Assembly: GCA_964574335.1 (NCBI GenBank)
Contig: CAZNNH010000042.1
Span: 1-39,465 of the forward strand
Length of the DNA: 39,465 bases
Reading direction: 5' to 3'
Origin: CAZNNH01 sp964574335
Lineage (GTDB): Bacteria; Acidobacteriota; Vicinamibacteria; Fen-336
This document shows, piece by piece, positions 22,905 through 31,251 of the stretch. Position 1 is the first letter of the stretch. Each line of letters starts with the position of its first letter. The position numbers and the translations under genes are program-made. The notes under the pieces were generated by a model. It was not told the origin of the DNA. It searched no databases and saw only the letters and a list, made by a program, of their open reading frames with translations.

Positions 22905-24010
22905 CACTTCTTCTGGGCGACGGCGGGCCGCACCAGCCGGAACCGGGCGGTGACGGTGCGCCGGCCGTTGACCACCAGCGTCGCCGTGTGCTCGCCGGGG
23001 TGATGCTTGCGGGTGGTGCGGTCAAAGAAGTCGAGCTTGCGGGCGACCTCCAGCCGCTGGCGCGGGGCCAGCTCGACCTCGCGGATCTGGAAGACCTTGC
23101 TGGCGCGGCGGCCGGATGGCCGCGCGAAGCCCATCTCGTACTCGAGGCGCAGCTTCTGGGACGCGCGGCCGGTGGACACCAGCTCGGCCCGCAGTGTCCC
23201 CTGACCGCCGAGGGGGATCTGGCGCGGCGTCACCTCGACCCCGACCACCTTCACCTTGGCCTCCGAGTCGAGGGCGAACAACGAGATGGCGCGGCGATCG
23301 CCCTTCTTGAGCAGGCCGCGCAGGGCGTGCTTGACCAGAGGGGCACGCGCCTTCCTCTCCTTCAGCCAGCGCGCGGCGATCTCGAGCGCCAGCTCGGGAT
23401 GGTCCTTGGAGATGTCGTTGAGGTTGTTGGCCACGCTGCGCCGCACCATCTCGGAGGCGTCGTCCTTGAGCGCCTCCAGGATGGGCAGGATCGGCGTCGG
23501 GTCCTTCTTGAAGGCCTCGAGGGCCTCTCCCCAGGGGAGGCGCGGCCGGCAGCCTTCGCTGGCCAGGCGGCGGAGCTGCTCGTCGCGGCTGCCCGCCCAG
23601 GCCAGCATCTGGCGCATGGCGCGCTCCGGGTACTTGCGGATGAAGGGGCGCACGGCGAACTCGGAGGTGGTCCGGGTCAGCCGCGCGAGGGCCGGGATCG
23701 AGGCCTCGTAGTCGCCCACGCCGAAGCGCTCGACGAAGTCGGCGAAGACCAGGTGGTCGAAGCCCGAGAAACCGCCCTCGACCCGCATCAGCAGCCCCAG
23801 CGCGGTGCGGTAGTCCGGGGGCAGGGTCTGGGCGAGCACCTCGGCGGCGTGGCGCATCCGGGCCTTCAGCTCCCGCCCCTCCCATTCATCATCATATAGA
23901 AGACGCAGGAACCGCTTCCGGTCGAATCCCGGATGGACGGCGAGAAGCTCCCGCGCCAGGGTCTCGAAGAAGGGGCGCTGGAAAAACTGGTCCTTGAGCT
24001 TGTCGGCCAT
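22904..24010 (-). CDS. alkC: AlkC-type DNA alkylation repair glycosylase with Ig-like domain
   Basis: A 368-residue HEAT-like repeat DNA glycosylase. The first 250 or so residues are helical repeats with AlkC hallmarks: ASEGCRPRLPWG, and the repeat VRRSVANNLNDISKDHPE. Residues about 260-365 are beta-rich (GGQGTLRAELVSTG...GEHTATLVVNGRRTVTARF) and match the Ig-like domain that AlkC, unlike AlkD, carries. Known AlkC enzymes excise 3-methyladenine and 3-methylcytosine without base flipping. ATG 24010 follows GGAGGG. Its stop overlaps the start of a transglutaminase-like gene, an unexpected partner. Confidence 0.9.
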   Translation of the reverse strand: MADKLKDQFFQRPFFETLARELLAVHPGFDRKRFLRLLYDDEWEGRELKARMRHAAEVLAQTLPPDYRTALGLLMRVEGGFSGFDHLVFADFVERFGVGDYEASIPALARLTRTTSEFAVRPFIRKYPERAMRQMLAWAGSRDEQLRRLASEGCRPRLPWGEALEAFKKDPTPILPILEALKDDASEMVRRSVANNLNDISKDHPELALEIAARWLKERKARAPLVKHALRGLLKKGDRRAISLFALDSEAKVKVVGVEVTPRQIPLGGQGTLRAELVSTGRASQKLRLEYEMGFARPSGRRASKVFQIREVELAPRQRLEVARKLDFFDRTTRKHHPGEHTATLVVNGRRTVTARFRLVRPAVAQKK

Positions 24011-24070
24011 GGCCCTCCACCGATGGGCCGCTGAGGGCGGCGTGTGGGTCCGGCGTCGGTCGATTGTATG

Positions 24071-24892
24071 TCAGGGGGCGGCGGCTGCTCCCCGCGCGGT
24101 CTCCTTTGCCGAGCGCACGATCTCCTCGAGCGATGCGCTGGGCGCGGCGGCCAGGCGGGCCTCGCAGATCTCGAGCACGCGCGGGTGCTGGACGGCGTTC
24201 GAGAGAAGCGACCAGCGGGCGGCGCCGCCGATCGCCAGCTTGCCGACGTCGCCGCGGGTCTCGGCCCAGGGAAGCACCTCGATGATCCGGTGGACGTAGG
24301 CGGGCTCGCCGGTGGCGAAGAAGCTCGCCCAGCAGGCGTCCAGGATGCCGGGAGAGGTCACCGCGTCGTGGAGGTAGTCGGGGTGCTGCGGGTCGGCCAG
24401 CAGCTCGGCGACGTAGCGCGAGAAGCGCTCGGAGCCGACCTCCGACATCGAGGCGAGCGCGGCCTGCGCCGGCTCCGTCCCCGCCTGCCAGAGCGCGTTG
24501 GCGACCGCGAACTGCTGGCCCTCCGACCCTTGCCGGGCGACCTCCACCAGCTCGCCGGCCAGCGTCGGGTCGGCGGCCAGCAGCCGGCCGAAGAAGGCGG
24601 CCATCGGGAAGCTGACGCTCGGCTTGGCCAGGTAGCCCTCTCGGGACATCTGCCGCAGGGCGGAGGCGGCGAGGTCGCGGCGCGGGTGGAGGTAGTAGTA
24701 GGTGAGCCACTCGTCGAGCTGCTCGCCGGTGCCGATGCTCCCGACCGACGCCAGCCGCTCGGGATGGCTGCGGCCCGGCTCGTCGGCGGGGAGCCGGGTG
24801 GGACCCAGCCCGAGCGCAACGGCCAGGGCCAGGGCCCCCCACCCCCCCAGGCCCGTCGATGCTCTCCGTCCGTCGCGCGTGGCAGCCGCCAT
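24071..24892 (-). CDS. Exported all-helical hypothetical protein
   Basis: A 273-residue protein with an N-terminal export signal (GWGALALAVALGLGPTRLPA) and then only helices. The phrase LDEWLTYYYLHPRRDLAASALRQMSREGYL recalls a widespread but uncharacterised family of periplasmic helical proteins, and the body (FPMAAFFGRLLAADPTLAGELVEVA, VANALWQAGTEPAQAALASM) resembles degenerate HEAT or TPR pairs. No catalytic motif is seen and I do not assign a function. It lies 60 bp upstream of alkC on the same strand and may share its transcript. The ATG at 24892 has only a G-rich, weak ribosome site. Confidence 0.7.
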   Translation of the reverse strand: MAAATRDGRRASTGLGGWGALALAVALGLGPTRLPADEPGRSHPERLASVGSIGTGEQLDEWLTYYYLHPRRDLAASALRQMSREGYLAKPSVSFPMAAFFGRLLAADPTLAGELVEVARQGSEGQQFAVANALWQAGTEPAQAALASMSEVGSERFSRYVAELLADPQHPDYLHDAVTSPGILDACWASFFATGEPAYVHRIIEVLPWAETRGDVGKLAIGGAARWSLLSNAVQHPRVLEICEARLAAAPSASLEEIVRSAKETARGAAAAP

Positions 24893-24972
24893 GGGATGCC
24901 CCCCTGTTTCCCGGCACGGTACGCCCCAGGCCCGGCCCCGTCAATGGCAAGGGGGCCAGCGTGTCCACGCCT

Positions 24973-24990
24973 CGTGTCCCGGCTGACACG
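24973..24990. promoter_or_regulatory. Dyad upstream of the SPFH gene
   Basis: CGTGTC and GACACG separated by six bases, 82 bp before the SPFH start and between divergent genes. It could be an operator or a small hairpin; no factor can be named. Confidence 0.35.
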
Positions 24991-25071
24991 TGGCCCGGCG
25001 CTCCCGGCCGCGAATGCGCGTCTTTCCGGCTGGCCCGCCTCGTGCAGTCTCTGGCCGCCGAGGAGGCTGCC

Positions 25072-26349
25072 ATGCTGGTACTCAGGTTCCTGTTGATGGT
25101 CCTGGCGCCGGTGGGGCTGGCGATCGCGGCACATCGCCTGGTGGCTGCGCGTCTCGTCCACCTGTTGCAGCGCCGGGCCGGGGCGATGCCCGCCCTCGAC
25201 TGGCCCGGGTCGTGGAAGCCGGCCTTCGCCGCGATCCTGGCCCTGCTGGTCGGCAACGCCCTGGCGGTGGTGCCGTCGGGCCACGTCGGGGTGAGGGTGA
25301 GCCAGGTCCGCGGGGTCTCGCCCCGGCCGCTGCCGCCCGGCGTGCACCTGATGGTGCCCTTCGTCGAGGAGGTGGCCCTGTACGACGTGCGCGATCGGGT
25401 GCTGGCGGCCGGCGACCCGGACAAGAAGACGGAGCCCTTGCGCGGCCAGTCGCGGGAAGGGCTGACGGTGGGCCTGAGCCTCAACGTCCGCTACCGGCTC
25501 GAGCCGAAGTACGTGCCGTACATCCACGTCACGCTGCCCAGCGACATCGACTCCCAGATCGTGGCCCCGGCGGTGGCCAGCGCCTTCCGCGAGGTGCTCC
25601 CCCGCTACGTGGTGCGCCAGATCTTCTCGACCCGGCGCGAGGAGATGCGGAGCCGGGCGGCCAAGATCCTCACCGGCAAGCTGGGCGCCGACGGCATCGC
25701 GGTCGAGGAGGTGATGCTGCGCGACGTGGTGCTGCCCCCCGAGTACGCCAAGGGCCTGGAGTCGCTGCTGCTCAAGGAGCAGGAGAACGAGCAGCTCGAC
25801 TACCTGCTGCAGATCAAGGAGAAGCAGGTGCGCCAGGCGGAGCTGGAGGCGGAGGCGGACAAGCGCCGCGAGGTGAAGGCGGCCGAGGCCGCCGCCCAGG
25901 TGCAGGTGCTGCGGGCCAAGGGCGAGGCCGACGCCATGAAGCACAAGCTGCCGCTCAAGGAGAAGCAGATCGAGCAGACCCGGCTGGAGGCCGAGGCGCG
26001 GATGGCGGCCACGGTCAAGGACGCGGAGGCGGCGGCTCAGGCCTCGGTGATCAAGGGCAAGGCCGACGCCGAGCGCGACCGGATCATGGCCGACGCCGAG
26101 GCCAACCGGATCCGCGTCACCAGCGCCGCCGAGCTCGACCGGATGAAGATCGAGGCCATGGTCCTGAAGGACAACCCGCTGCTGATCCAGAAGATCGTGG
26201 CCGAGCGCCTCTCGGACAAGCTGCAGATCATGATGGTGCCGATGGACGGCCGCAACTTCTTCGCGAGCGACGTCTTCCGCGGCGTCGCCAACGGCTTCGT
26301 CCCGGAGCCGCAGAACAGGCCGGTGGTCCAGGCGTCGCGCCGACGCTAG
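25072..26349 (+). CDS. SPFH/band 7 (prohibitin-like) membrane protein
   Basis: A 425-residue membrane-anchored SPFH protein. Two hydrophobic segments (FLLMVLAPVGLAIAA near residue 6 and FAAILALLVGNALAVV near residue 52) are followed by the SPFH core (VPSGHVGVRVSQVRGV... RDRVLAAGDPDKKTEPLRGQSREGLTVGLSLNVRYRL) and a long Ala/Glu/Lys coiled coil (about 250-370; EKQVRQAELEAEADKRREVKAAEAAA). Such proteins oligomerise into membrane microdomain rings or cages and often control FtsH-type proteases. ATG 25072 has AGGAGG five bases upstream. It is monocistronic and closed by a strong hairpin at 26375. The first helix is longer than in typical prohibitins. Confidence 0.93.
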   Translation: MLVLRFLLMVLAPVGLAIAAHRLVAARLVHLLQRRAGAMPALDWPGSWKPAFAAILALLVGNALAVVPSGHVGVRVSQVRGVSPRPLPPGVHLMVPFVEEVALYDVRDRVLAAGDPDKKTEPLRGQSREGLTVGLSLNVRYRLEPKYVPYIHVTLPSDIDSQIVAPAVASAFREVLPRYVVRQIFSTRREEMRSRAAKILTGKLGADGIAVEEVMLRDVVLPPEYAKGLESLLLKEQENEQLDYLLQIKEKQVRQAELEAEADKRREVKAAEAAAQVQVLRAKGEADAMKHKLPLKEKQIEQTRLEAEARMAATVKDAEAAAQASVIKGKADAERDRIMADAEANRIRVTSAAELDRMKIEAMVLKDNPLLIQKIVAERLSDKLQIMMVPMDGRNFFASDVFRGVANGFVPEPQNRPVVQASRRR

Positions 26350-26374
26350 CCGCCGTCTCGCCGGGCCGTCCCCC

Positions 26375-26408
26375 CCGCCCCGGGCCGACGGCCCGGGGCG
26401 GTTGCTTC
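26375..26408 (+). terminator. GC-rich intrinsic terminator after the SPFH gene
   Basis: A perfect 12-bp stem, CCGCCCCGGGCC / GGCCCGGGGCGG, with a three-base loop GAC, 25 bp after the stop codon and followed by TTGCTT. The stem is very stable; the T-run is short. Confidence 0.85.
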
Positions 26409-26783
26409 GCTGACGTCAGCCCGGGTCTCGGACTCCTCGCGTCCCGACATCCTTCAGGCTACGCGGGCGCACCACGGACGGGCCAAGCGGCTCCCCGCCA
26501 GGCGCCGCCCGCTCTCTGTGGTCTCCCCTGTCCCCGCCGCAACAACAGGCGGCGAGCGGAGATGAGCAGCGAAGACACCGGCGAGGCCGATCGCGCCATG
26601 CCGACCGGATTCACGTTTGGCTGCGGCCGGGTGGCTGCCCTCGAAAGCGAGAGCACTCGCTCGTTCGCTGCGATGGTGCTCCATACGCGACTACCGGGAT
26701 GGCGTCGTCGCGACAGGAGTGTAGATCGAGAGAGTCCCGCTCGTCTCGATCGCGGGCGAGCTCACGGCTGGTCTGGCACCCGC
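26409..26783. other. Intergenic stretch without a recognisable gene
   Basis: About 375 bp between the SPFH terminator and the HNH relic. Short frames exist on both strands, but none has a ribosome site or a known domain. GC content appears somewhat lower than in neighbours, as in the relic itself. Confidence 0.5.
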
Positions 26784-27852
26784 TCACGAAGGATAGAGCC
26801 CGAGCCTTCGCCCCGGCCGCCGCCGCCAGCGGTCCATCCACGCGCGGCCGTACTCGAGGTCGGCCAGGTGCTGGTGGTGGCACTTGCACGCGAGCCTGAC
26901 ATTCCCCACGCTGTGGTCGCCGCCCCGCGCCCGGGCCTTTGCCGTCGTGGTGGAACTCCAGCCGGTGACGTTCCGTGCAGCGCCCGCCCTGCGCGTCCAC
27001 GAACGTGCAGCGGCCCCCGTCCCGCTCGTACACTGCCCGACGGACCGCCGCTGGGATGTTGCGCGACGTCCGCGAGGTGTCAGTGTCCGCCAGTGTCTTC
27101 CGGGGAGCCTTCGTCTGCCCGAAGCGCCGGGCCTCGAGCCCTTCCAGCTTCTCCCGGAGCTCCGCAGAAGCCGTGAACTGGACCTTGAAGCGGGCCGGTG
27201 CCAGCGGCGAGATCCGCGCCGGCACTCCGGGCGCGGGCGGCTGGACCTGCGCCGGGGCCGAGGCGGCCGCCGGCTGCGGAACGTCCTCCAGCCACATCGG
27301 CGTCGTGCCGGGAGGCCTTTCGCCGTGGGCACCATCAGGATGGTGTCCCTGACCACCAACTGCGTCCGGACGCAGTTGGCGAGCGTCCGGCTTCGCCGGC
27401 GGGTCGGGCAGCTTGCGGATCCGCGCCGGCACATCCGGCTGCGGTGACACCTCGGCGATCAGCTCCTCGATCCGGCGCTTCGACCGGCGGGTGGCGCGGT
27501 GGAGCAGACCCTCACGGTTCTCGACCGTCAGGTGGGGCGCCAGCTTGCCGGCGCCGGTGAGATGCAGCCGTCCGTCAGCCAGCATGTCCAGCAGCATCGG
27601 GTGCTCCCGCGAGGCCCGGGCCACGGCGATGCGGAGATAGGCCTCGGACTCGGAGAGGTTCAGGACTTCCCGGCACTAGCCGAACAGCGAGCGCGCGGCG
27701 TGCTTTGCCAGGAGCCCGCGCGCGTCGACCTCGGCCAAGTGGGCGATGAGATCCGCCTCCACCCGACGTGCGTCGTCCGCCAGCAGGCGAACGCGTTCCA
27801 GCAGCGCGTCGTCGTCGAGAGCCTCGAGCGTGGTCCTCGGTGTGATGCTCAT
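26784..27852 (-). pseudogene. Decayed DUF222-like HNH endonuclease gene
   Basis: The intact N-terminus MSITPRTTLEALDDDALLERV (start 27852) runs to ARSLFG and then meets an in-frame TAG at 27676-27678. The same frame continues with CREVLNLSESEAYLRIAVARASREHPMLLDMLADGRLHLTG, KRRIEELIAE and IPAAVRRAVYERDGGRCTF...RLEFHHDGK. Near 26917-26925 the frame shifts by one base, after which GGDHSVGNVRLACKCHHQHLADLEYGRAWMDRW completes the HNH fold in another frame. A nonsense codon (probably a former Tyr) plus a frameshift make a functional product unlikely. A perfect 24-bp palindrome lies in the linker. The family occurs in many copies in actinobacteria and some other phyla, often near mobile DNA. Confidence 0.85.
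27356..27379. repeat. Perfect 24-bp palindrome inside the HNH relic
   Basis: CCAACTGCGTCC followed directly by GGACGCAGTTGG. It sits in the low-complexity linker of the HNH gene next to CACCATCAGGATGGTG, a near palindrome. It looks like an inserted REP-type element distinct from A, B and C. Confidence 0.8.
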
Positions 27853-28604
27853 ACCTGGAATATAGGCAACGCCTCTTCGACCTTCGGAGAGGCCGAACGC
27901 CGAACGCTGCGGGCGCAAGACGCTTCGCGAGATTCCCTGCGCGATTCCTTGGCCCATCGGCCACGCGAGACCGCGAGAGCGGCGTTCTGGTACACGTCCG
28001 GCGTCTCCGCGAACCGGGTCCCGAGAAGTTGTCAAGTGGAGAGTTGAAGAGAGTGAAGAAGGAGAAGAGGGATCGAGCGGGCGCGAAGATCAGCCGGCTG
28101 GCGCTGACCGCACGGGCATGCGCAGTCTGGACAAACCGCGGCCCGGCGCCAATCGATCGCGGCACCAGTACCGTTCGGTGCGACCATTCGCCAGCGCAAG
28201 GCCAATGCCCTATCGTGCACCCAGGGCCGACAGCGATGCGGCCGGGTTGACGGACCCCGCCCGCTTCGAGGGTGCTGGCGATACCTTCGAAGTCGGTGAT
28301 GGGTGGCCGTTAGGTCGCCGCCAGTCGCGTGCGCGGGCGGGCTCTGGGCCGGGTTGGTCTGCTACGGAGAGGGCCCGCATCAGGCTACGGCGCCTTCAGC
28401 CCCACCTCGGAGGTGAAGTGAAGGGAGCCCGGGTCGTAGGGGAACCAGGCGAGGTGGAGGCCCAGCTCCGGGGATTGGGGCGTGGTCGAGGCTCTGGGGT
28501 TGGAGACCAGGTCCGGCGTGCGAGCCGTACCCTCTCGGGGCCCTGACGGCAACAAGCTACCGGGCGCACGTGGGGGTGCGCCGCTCCTCGGGAGAGTCCA
28601 GATC
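27853..28604. other. Long intergenic stretch, no gene recognised
   Basis: About 750 bp between the HNH relic and the PQQ propeller gene. It includes a purine-rich GA tract at about 28034-28075 and several short frames with Arg-rich, noncoding-looking translations. No tRNA, terminator or known repeat was seen. It presumably holds the promoter of the PQQ gene. Confidence 0.5.
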
Positions 28605-29906
28605 ATGAAGCGACAATCGATCCTCGCCGTCCTGGCCCTCGCCCTGGCGCCGGCCGCCTTCGGCCAGGCGATGTTCCACGGCGATCTCGCCCACTCCGGC
28701 GTCTACTCGTCGCCGGGCCCGCAGACCCTCCAGGGCGTCGCCTGGACGTTCGCGACCGGCGGTCCGGTCATCTCATCTCCCGCCCTGGCCGACGGCATCC
28801 TCTACGTGGGCAGCGACGACGGCAAGCTCTACGCCCTCGAGGCGGCGACCGGCAAGAAGAAGTGGGAGCTGGCCACCGAGGGGCCGGTGCGGTCGTCCCC
28901 CGCGGTGGTGGCTGGCACCGTCTACTTCGGCAGCTACGACGGCCAGTTCCGGGCCGTCGACGCCGCCACCGGCGAGGTCCGCTGGAGCTTCGCCACCCCC
29001 GGCGAGCGCAAGTTCCAGGCGGCCTTTCTGCACGGATCGCGACCGCCGGCCCAGATCACGCCCGACCTGTGGGACTTCTACCTCTCCTCGCCGGCGGCCA
29101 CCGAGGACCGCGTCTACTTCGGCAGCGGCGACGGCAACGTCTACGCCCTGGACGCCCACAGCGGCCAGCTCATGTGGAAGCTGGAGACGAAGGACGTGGT
29201 CCACTCCTCCCCGGCGCTGGTCGACGGCGTCCTCTACGTGGGGAGCTGGGACAGCAACCTCTACGCGATCGACGCCGACACCGGCCAGGAGCGGTGGCGG
29301 TTCAAGACCGGCGAGGACCCCGAGCGCCACAACCAGGTGGGGATCCAGTCCTCGCCGACGGTTGTGGACGGCACCGTCTACTTCGGTTGTCGCGACGGCC
29401 ACCTCTACGCCGTCGATGCCGCCACCGGCAAGCAGCGGTGGAGCTTCACCACCAAGCCGACCTGGATCATCGCCACCCCCGCCGTCCGCGACGGCTTCGT
29501 CTACTTCGGCACCTCCATCCCGCCCGCCTTCTACGCCCTGGACGCCGAGACCGGCCAGCCGCGCCTGAAGCTGGAGCTGCCGGTGCTGGTCTTCTCGTCG
29601 CCGGCACTCTCCGGAGCCATGGCCTACTTCGGCTCCTTCGACGGCAAGCTCCACGCCGTCGACATCGACAAGGGCGCCCAGGCCTGGGAGTACCAGACCG
29701 AGGCCTCGAAGAAGGACCCCGACGACATCCTCCAGCCCGACGGGGCCGTGAACTTCGGCGCCATCTTCGGCTCCAGCTTCTTCGAGGACTCCTACCTGGC
29801 GGCGCGCAAGCTGTTCTCGGTCGGGTCGATCCTCAGCTCGCCAGCCGTCCAGGACGGCCTCTTGTACTTCGGCAGCGCGGACGGCAACGTCTACGCGCTT
29901 CGGTGA
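28605..29906 (+). CDS. Exported PQQ/BamB-like beta-propeller protein
   Basis: A 433-residue periplasmic protein with a signal peptide (ILAVLALALAPAAFGQA) and about eight repeats of the PQQ-propeller blade: SSPALADGILYVGSDDGKLYALEAATGKKKWEL, then similar units VYFGSYDGQFRAVDAATGEVRW, VYFGSGDGNVYALDAHSGQLMW, and so on to the end, which closes with LLYFGSADGNVYALR. The blades are those of BamB and of quinoprotein dehydrogenases. No dehydrogenase active-site disulfide ring or haem motif is visible, so binding or scaffolding is more likely than catalysis. ATG 28605 begins the signal peptide; GGAGAG precedes it. Repeat C begins directly after the stop. Confidence 0.9.
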   Translation: MKRQSILAVLALALAPAAFGQAMFHGDLAHSGVYSSPGPQTLQGVAWTFATGGPVISSPALADGILYVGSDDGKLYALEAATGKKKWELATEGPVRSSPAVVAGTVYFGSYDGQFRAVDAATGEVRWSFATPGERKFQAAFLHGSRPPAQITPDLWDFYLSSPAATEDRVYFGSGDGNVYALDAHSGQLMWKLETKDVVHSSPALVDGVLYVGSWDSNLYAIDADTGQERWRFKTGEDPERHNQVGIQSSPTVVDGTVYFGCRDGHLYAVDAATGKQRWSFTTKPTWIIATPAVRDGFVYFGTSIPPAFYALDAETGQPRLKLELPVLVFSSPALSGAMAYFGSFDGKLHAVDIDKGAQAWEYQTEASKKDPDDILQPDGAVNFGAIFGSSFFEDSYLAARKLFSVGSILSSPAVQDGLLYFGSADGNVYALR

Positions 29907-29907
29907 G

Positions 29908-30185
29908 GCCTCCGGCTTTTCGGGGGACACGATCCGGATTCGCTCGCCGACCGGTCGAATCCGGTCATGTCCCCCGAGCACGGCCACCGGCAGCAACCCC
30001 TGGGGACATGACCGGGTTTCCTTCTGCCTGACGGGGAAACCCGGATCGTGTCCCCCTTGACGGCGGCCGGCAGCGAGCGACGGCCGCCGGCCTCCGGCTT
30101 TTCGGGGGACACGATCCGGATTCGCTGGCGGACCGGTCGAATCCGGTCATGTCCCCCGAGCACGGCCACCGGCAGCAACCCCTGG
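29908..30185 (+). repeat. C-type inverted repeats in a 182-bp tandem, left of gap 3
   Basis: The unit starts at 29908 and again at 30090 with only a few changes (for example CTCGCCGACC versus CTGGCGGACC). Each unit holds two inverted pairs: GGGGGACACGATCCGGATTC facing the reverse of GGGGGACATGACCGGATTCG, and GGGGACATGACCGGGTTTCC facing GGAAACCCGGATCGTGTCCC. The word GGGGACAC-R-AT-M-CGG is shared with repeat B. Confidence 0.9.
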
Positions 30186-30285
30186 NNNNNNNNNNNNNNN
30201 NNNNNNNNNNNNNNNNNNNNNNNNNNNNNNNNNNNNNNNNNNNNNNNNNNNNNNNNNNNNNNNNNNNNNNNNNNNNNNNNNNNNN
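30186..30285. other. Assembly gap 3 (100 N) inside repeat C
   Basis: The left end (ACCCCTGG) joins the right end (GGACATGACC) exactly as in the intact unit at 29997-30010. The true gap is therefore zero or a multiple of 182 bp. Confidence 0.95.
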
Positions 30286-30350
30286 GGACATGACCGGGTT
30301 TCCTTCTGCCTGACGGGGAAACCCGGATCGTGTCCCCCGAGCACGGCCAC
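30286..30350 (+). repeat. C-type repeat, right of gap 3
   Basis: The second inverted pair of the C unit (GGACATGACCGGGTTTCC ... GGAAACCCGGATCGTGTCCC), then CGAGCACGGCCAC as after the first pair. It ends about 120 bp before the DUF2807 gene. Confidence 0.88.
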
Positions 30351-30470
30351 TGTTCCGGTTGTCGGAGTCCGGGAATCGGAGCCGAGCGCCACAGGCCCCC
30401 GCGTTTCCAGGGGATAGGCCTGGCACGTGGCGTGCACCCGCCGCCGTGGGGCGTCGGGAGGGCGCATACA

Positions 30471-31169
30471 ATGATGAAGTCATCCATTCTTCTTCGGGTC
30501 GGGCCCCTGGTGGCGGTGTTGACGGCCGCCCCGGGCTGCTTCGACTTCGACAACCATTTCGGGCCGCACGACGACCACCACCTGATCGGCTCCGGCCGGG
30601 TGATCACGGAGCCCCGTCCGGTGGGCGACTTCGATGCCGTCTCGCTGACCGGCGTCGGGCGCCTGTACGTGACCCAGACCGGCTCCGAGTCGCTCGAGAT
30701 CACCGCCGAGGACAACGTGCTGCGGGAGCTGCGATCGGACGTCGTGGGAGGGCGCCTGATCCTGGGCCCCGAGCCCGGCACCAGCATCTCGAACGTCCGC
30801 GACATCGAGTACCGGCTCACCGTGGATCGTCTCCACGAGATCGAGGTCACCGGGGCCTGCGAGGTCTTCCTCGACGACCTGGACACGTCGCGGCTGCGGA
30901 TCCTGGCCAGCGGCAGCTCCCGGATCACCGCCAGCGGCTCCGCCGAGCGCCAGGACCTGCGCTTCTCCGGCACCAGCCTCTACCGGGCGGAGAACCTGGA
31001 CAGCCGGGACGTCCAGCTCGAGGTCTCGGGGGCCAGCTTCCTGAAGGTCCGGGCCAGCGACCGGATCGAGGGGAGCCTCAGCGGCAGCTCGATCCTCGAG
31101 TACTACGGTCGGCCCACCATCCGAGTCGACACCTCGGGCGCCTCGGTGGTCCGCCACGGCGGTGACTGA
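30471..31169 (+). CDS. DUF2807 (head GIN domain) lipoprotein
   Basis: A 232-residue exported lipoprotein. The lipobox LTAAPGC ends a short signal sequence, and His/Asp-rich residues (FGPHDDHH) follow. The rest is a repetitive beta-helix of the putative auto-transporter-adhesin head GIN family: VGDFDAVSLTGVGRLYVTQTGSESLEITAEDN, then repeats of S/G/A-rich turns (LASGSSRITASGSAERQDLRFSGTS, VSGASFLKVRASDRIEGSLSGSS). Function of the family is unknown. ATG 30471 follows GGGAGGGCGC; a second ATG directly follows. Confidence 0.88.
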   Translation: MMKSSILLRVGPLVAVLTAAPGCFDFDNHFGPHDDHHLIGSGRVITEPRPVGDFDAVSLTGVGRLYVTQTGSESLEITAEDNVLRELRSDVVGGRLILGPEPGTSISNVRDIEYRLTVDRLHEIEVTGACEVFLDDLDTSRLRILASGSSRITASGSAERQDLRFSGTSLYRAENLDSRDVQLEVSGASFLKVRASDRIEGSLSGSSILEYYGRPTIRVDTSGASVVRHGGD

Positions 31170-31184
31170 GGCCCGTCACACCGT

Positions 31185-31190
31185 TTGACA
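31185..31190 (+). promoter_or_regulatory. Perfect -35-like hexamer before msrAB
   Basis: TTGACA, 62 bp before the MsrAB start. A good -10 at 17 bp is not visible; AT-rich TAGCATATTAG lies about 30 bp downstream, so the promoter is uncertain. Confidence 0.3.
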
Positions 31191-31212
31191 TCCTACCGCG
31201 ATACGCGGGCGG

Positions 31213-31249
31213 CTCCTCCTAGCATATTAGTAGTAGATACTAGGAGGAG
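31213..31249 (+). promoter_or_regulatory. Inverted repeat that includes the msrAB ribosome site
   Basis: CTCCTCCTAG (31213-31222) and CTAGGAGGAG (31240-31249) are perfect 10-base arms around 17 bases. The right arm is the Shine-Dalgarno sequence of the MsrA-MsrB gene. The loop holds a further dyad, TAGTA-GA-TACTA (31231-31242). As RNA it would hide the ribosome site; as DNA it could be an operator. Confidence 0.6.
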
Positions 31250-31251
31250 CG

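Noticed and set aside
27676..27678. TAG in the HNH gene as recoded codon (pyrrolysine or suppressed stop)
   Set aside because: The gene also has a frameshift, and other genes in the window use TAG as a normal stop (for example 11202 and 17072).
2389..30350. CRISPR array
   Set aside because: The repeats are palindromic, lie irregularly between genes, alternate in orientation and have no spacers of uniform size or cas genes.
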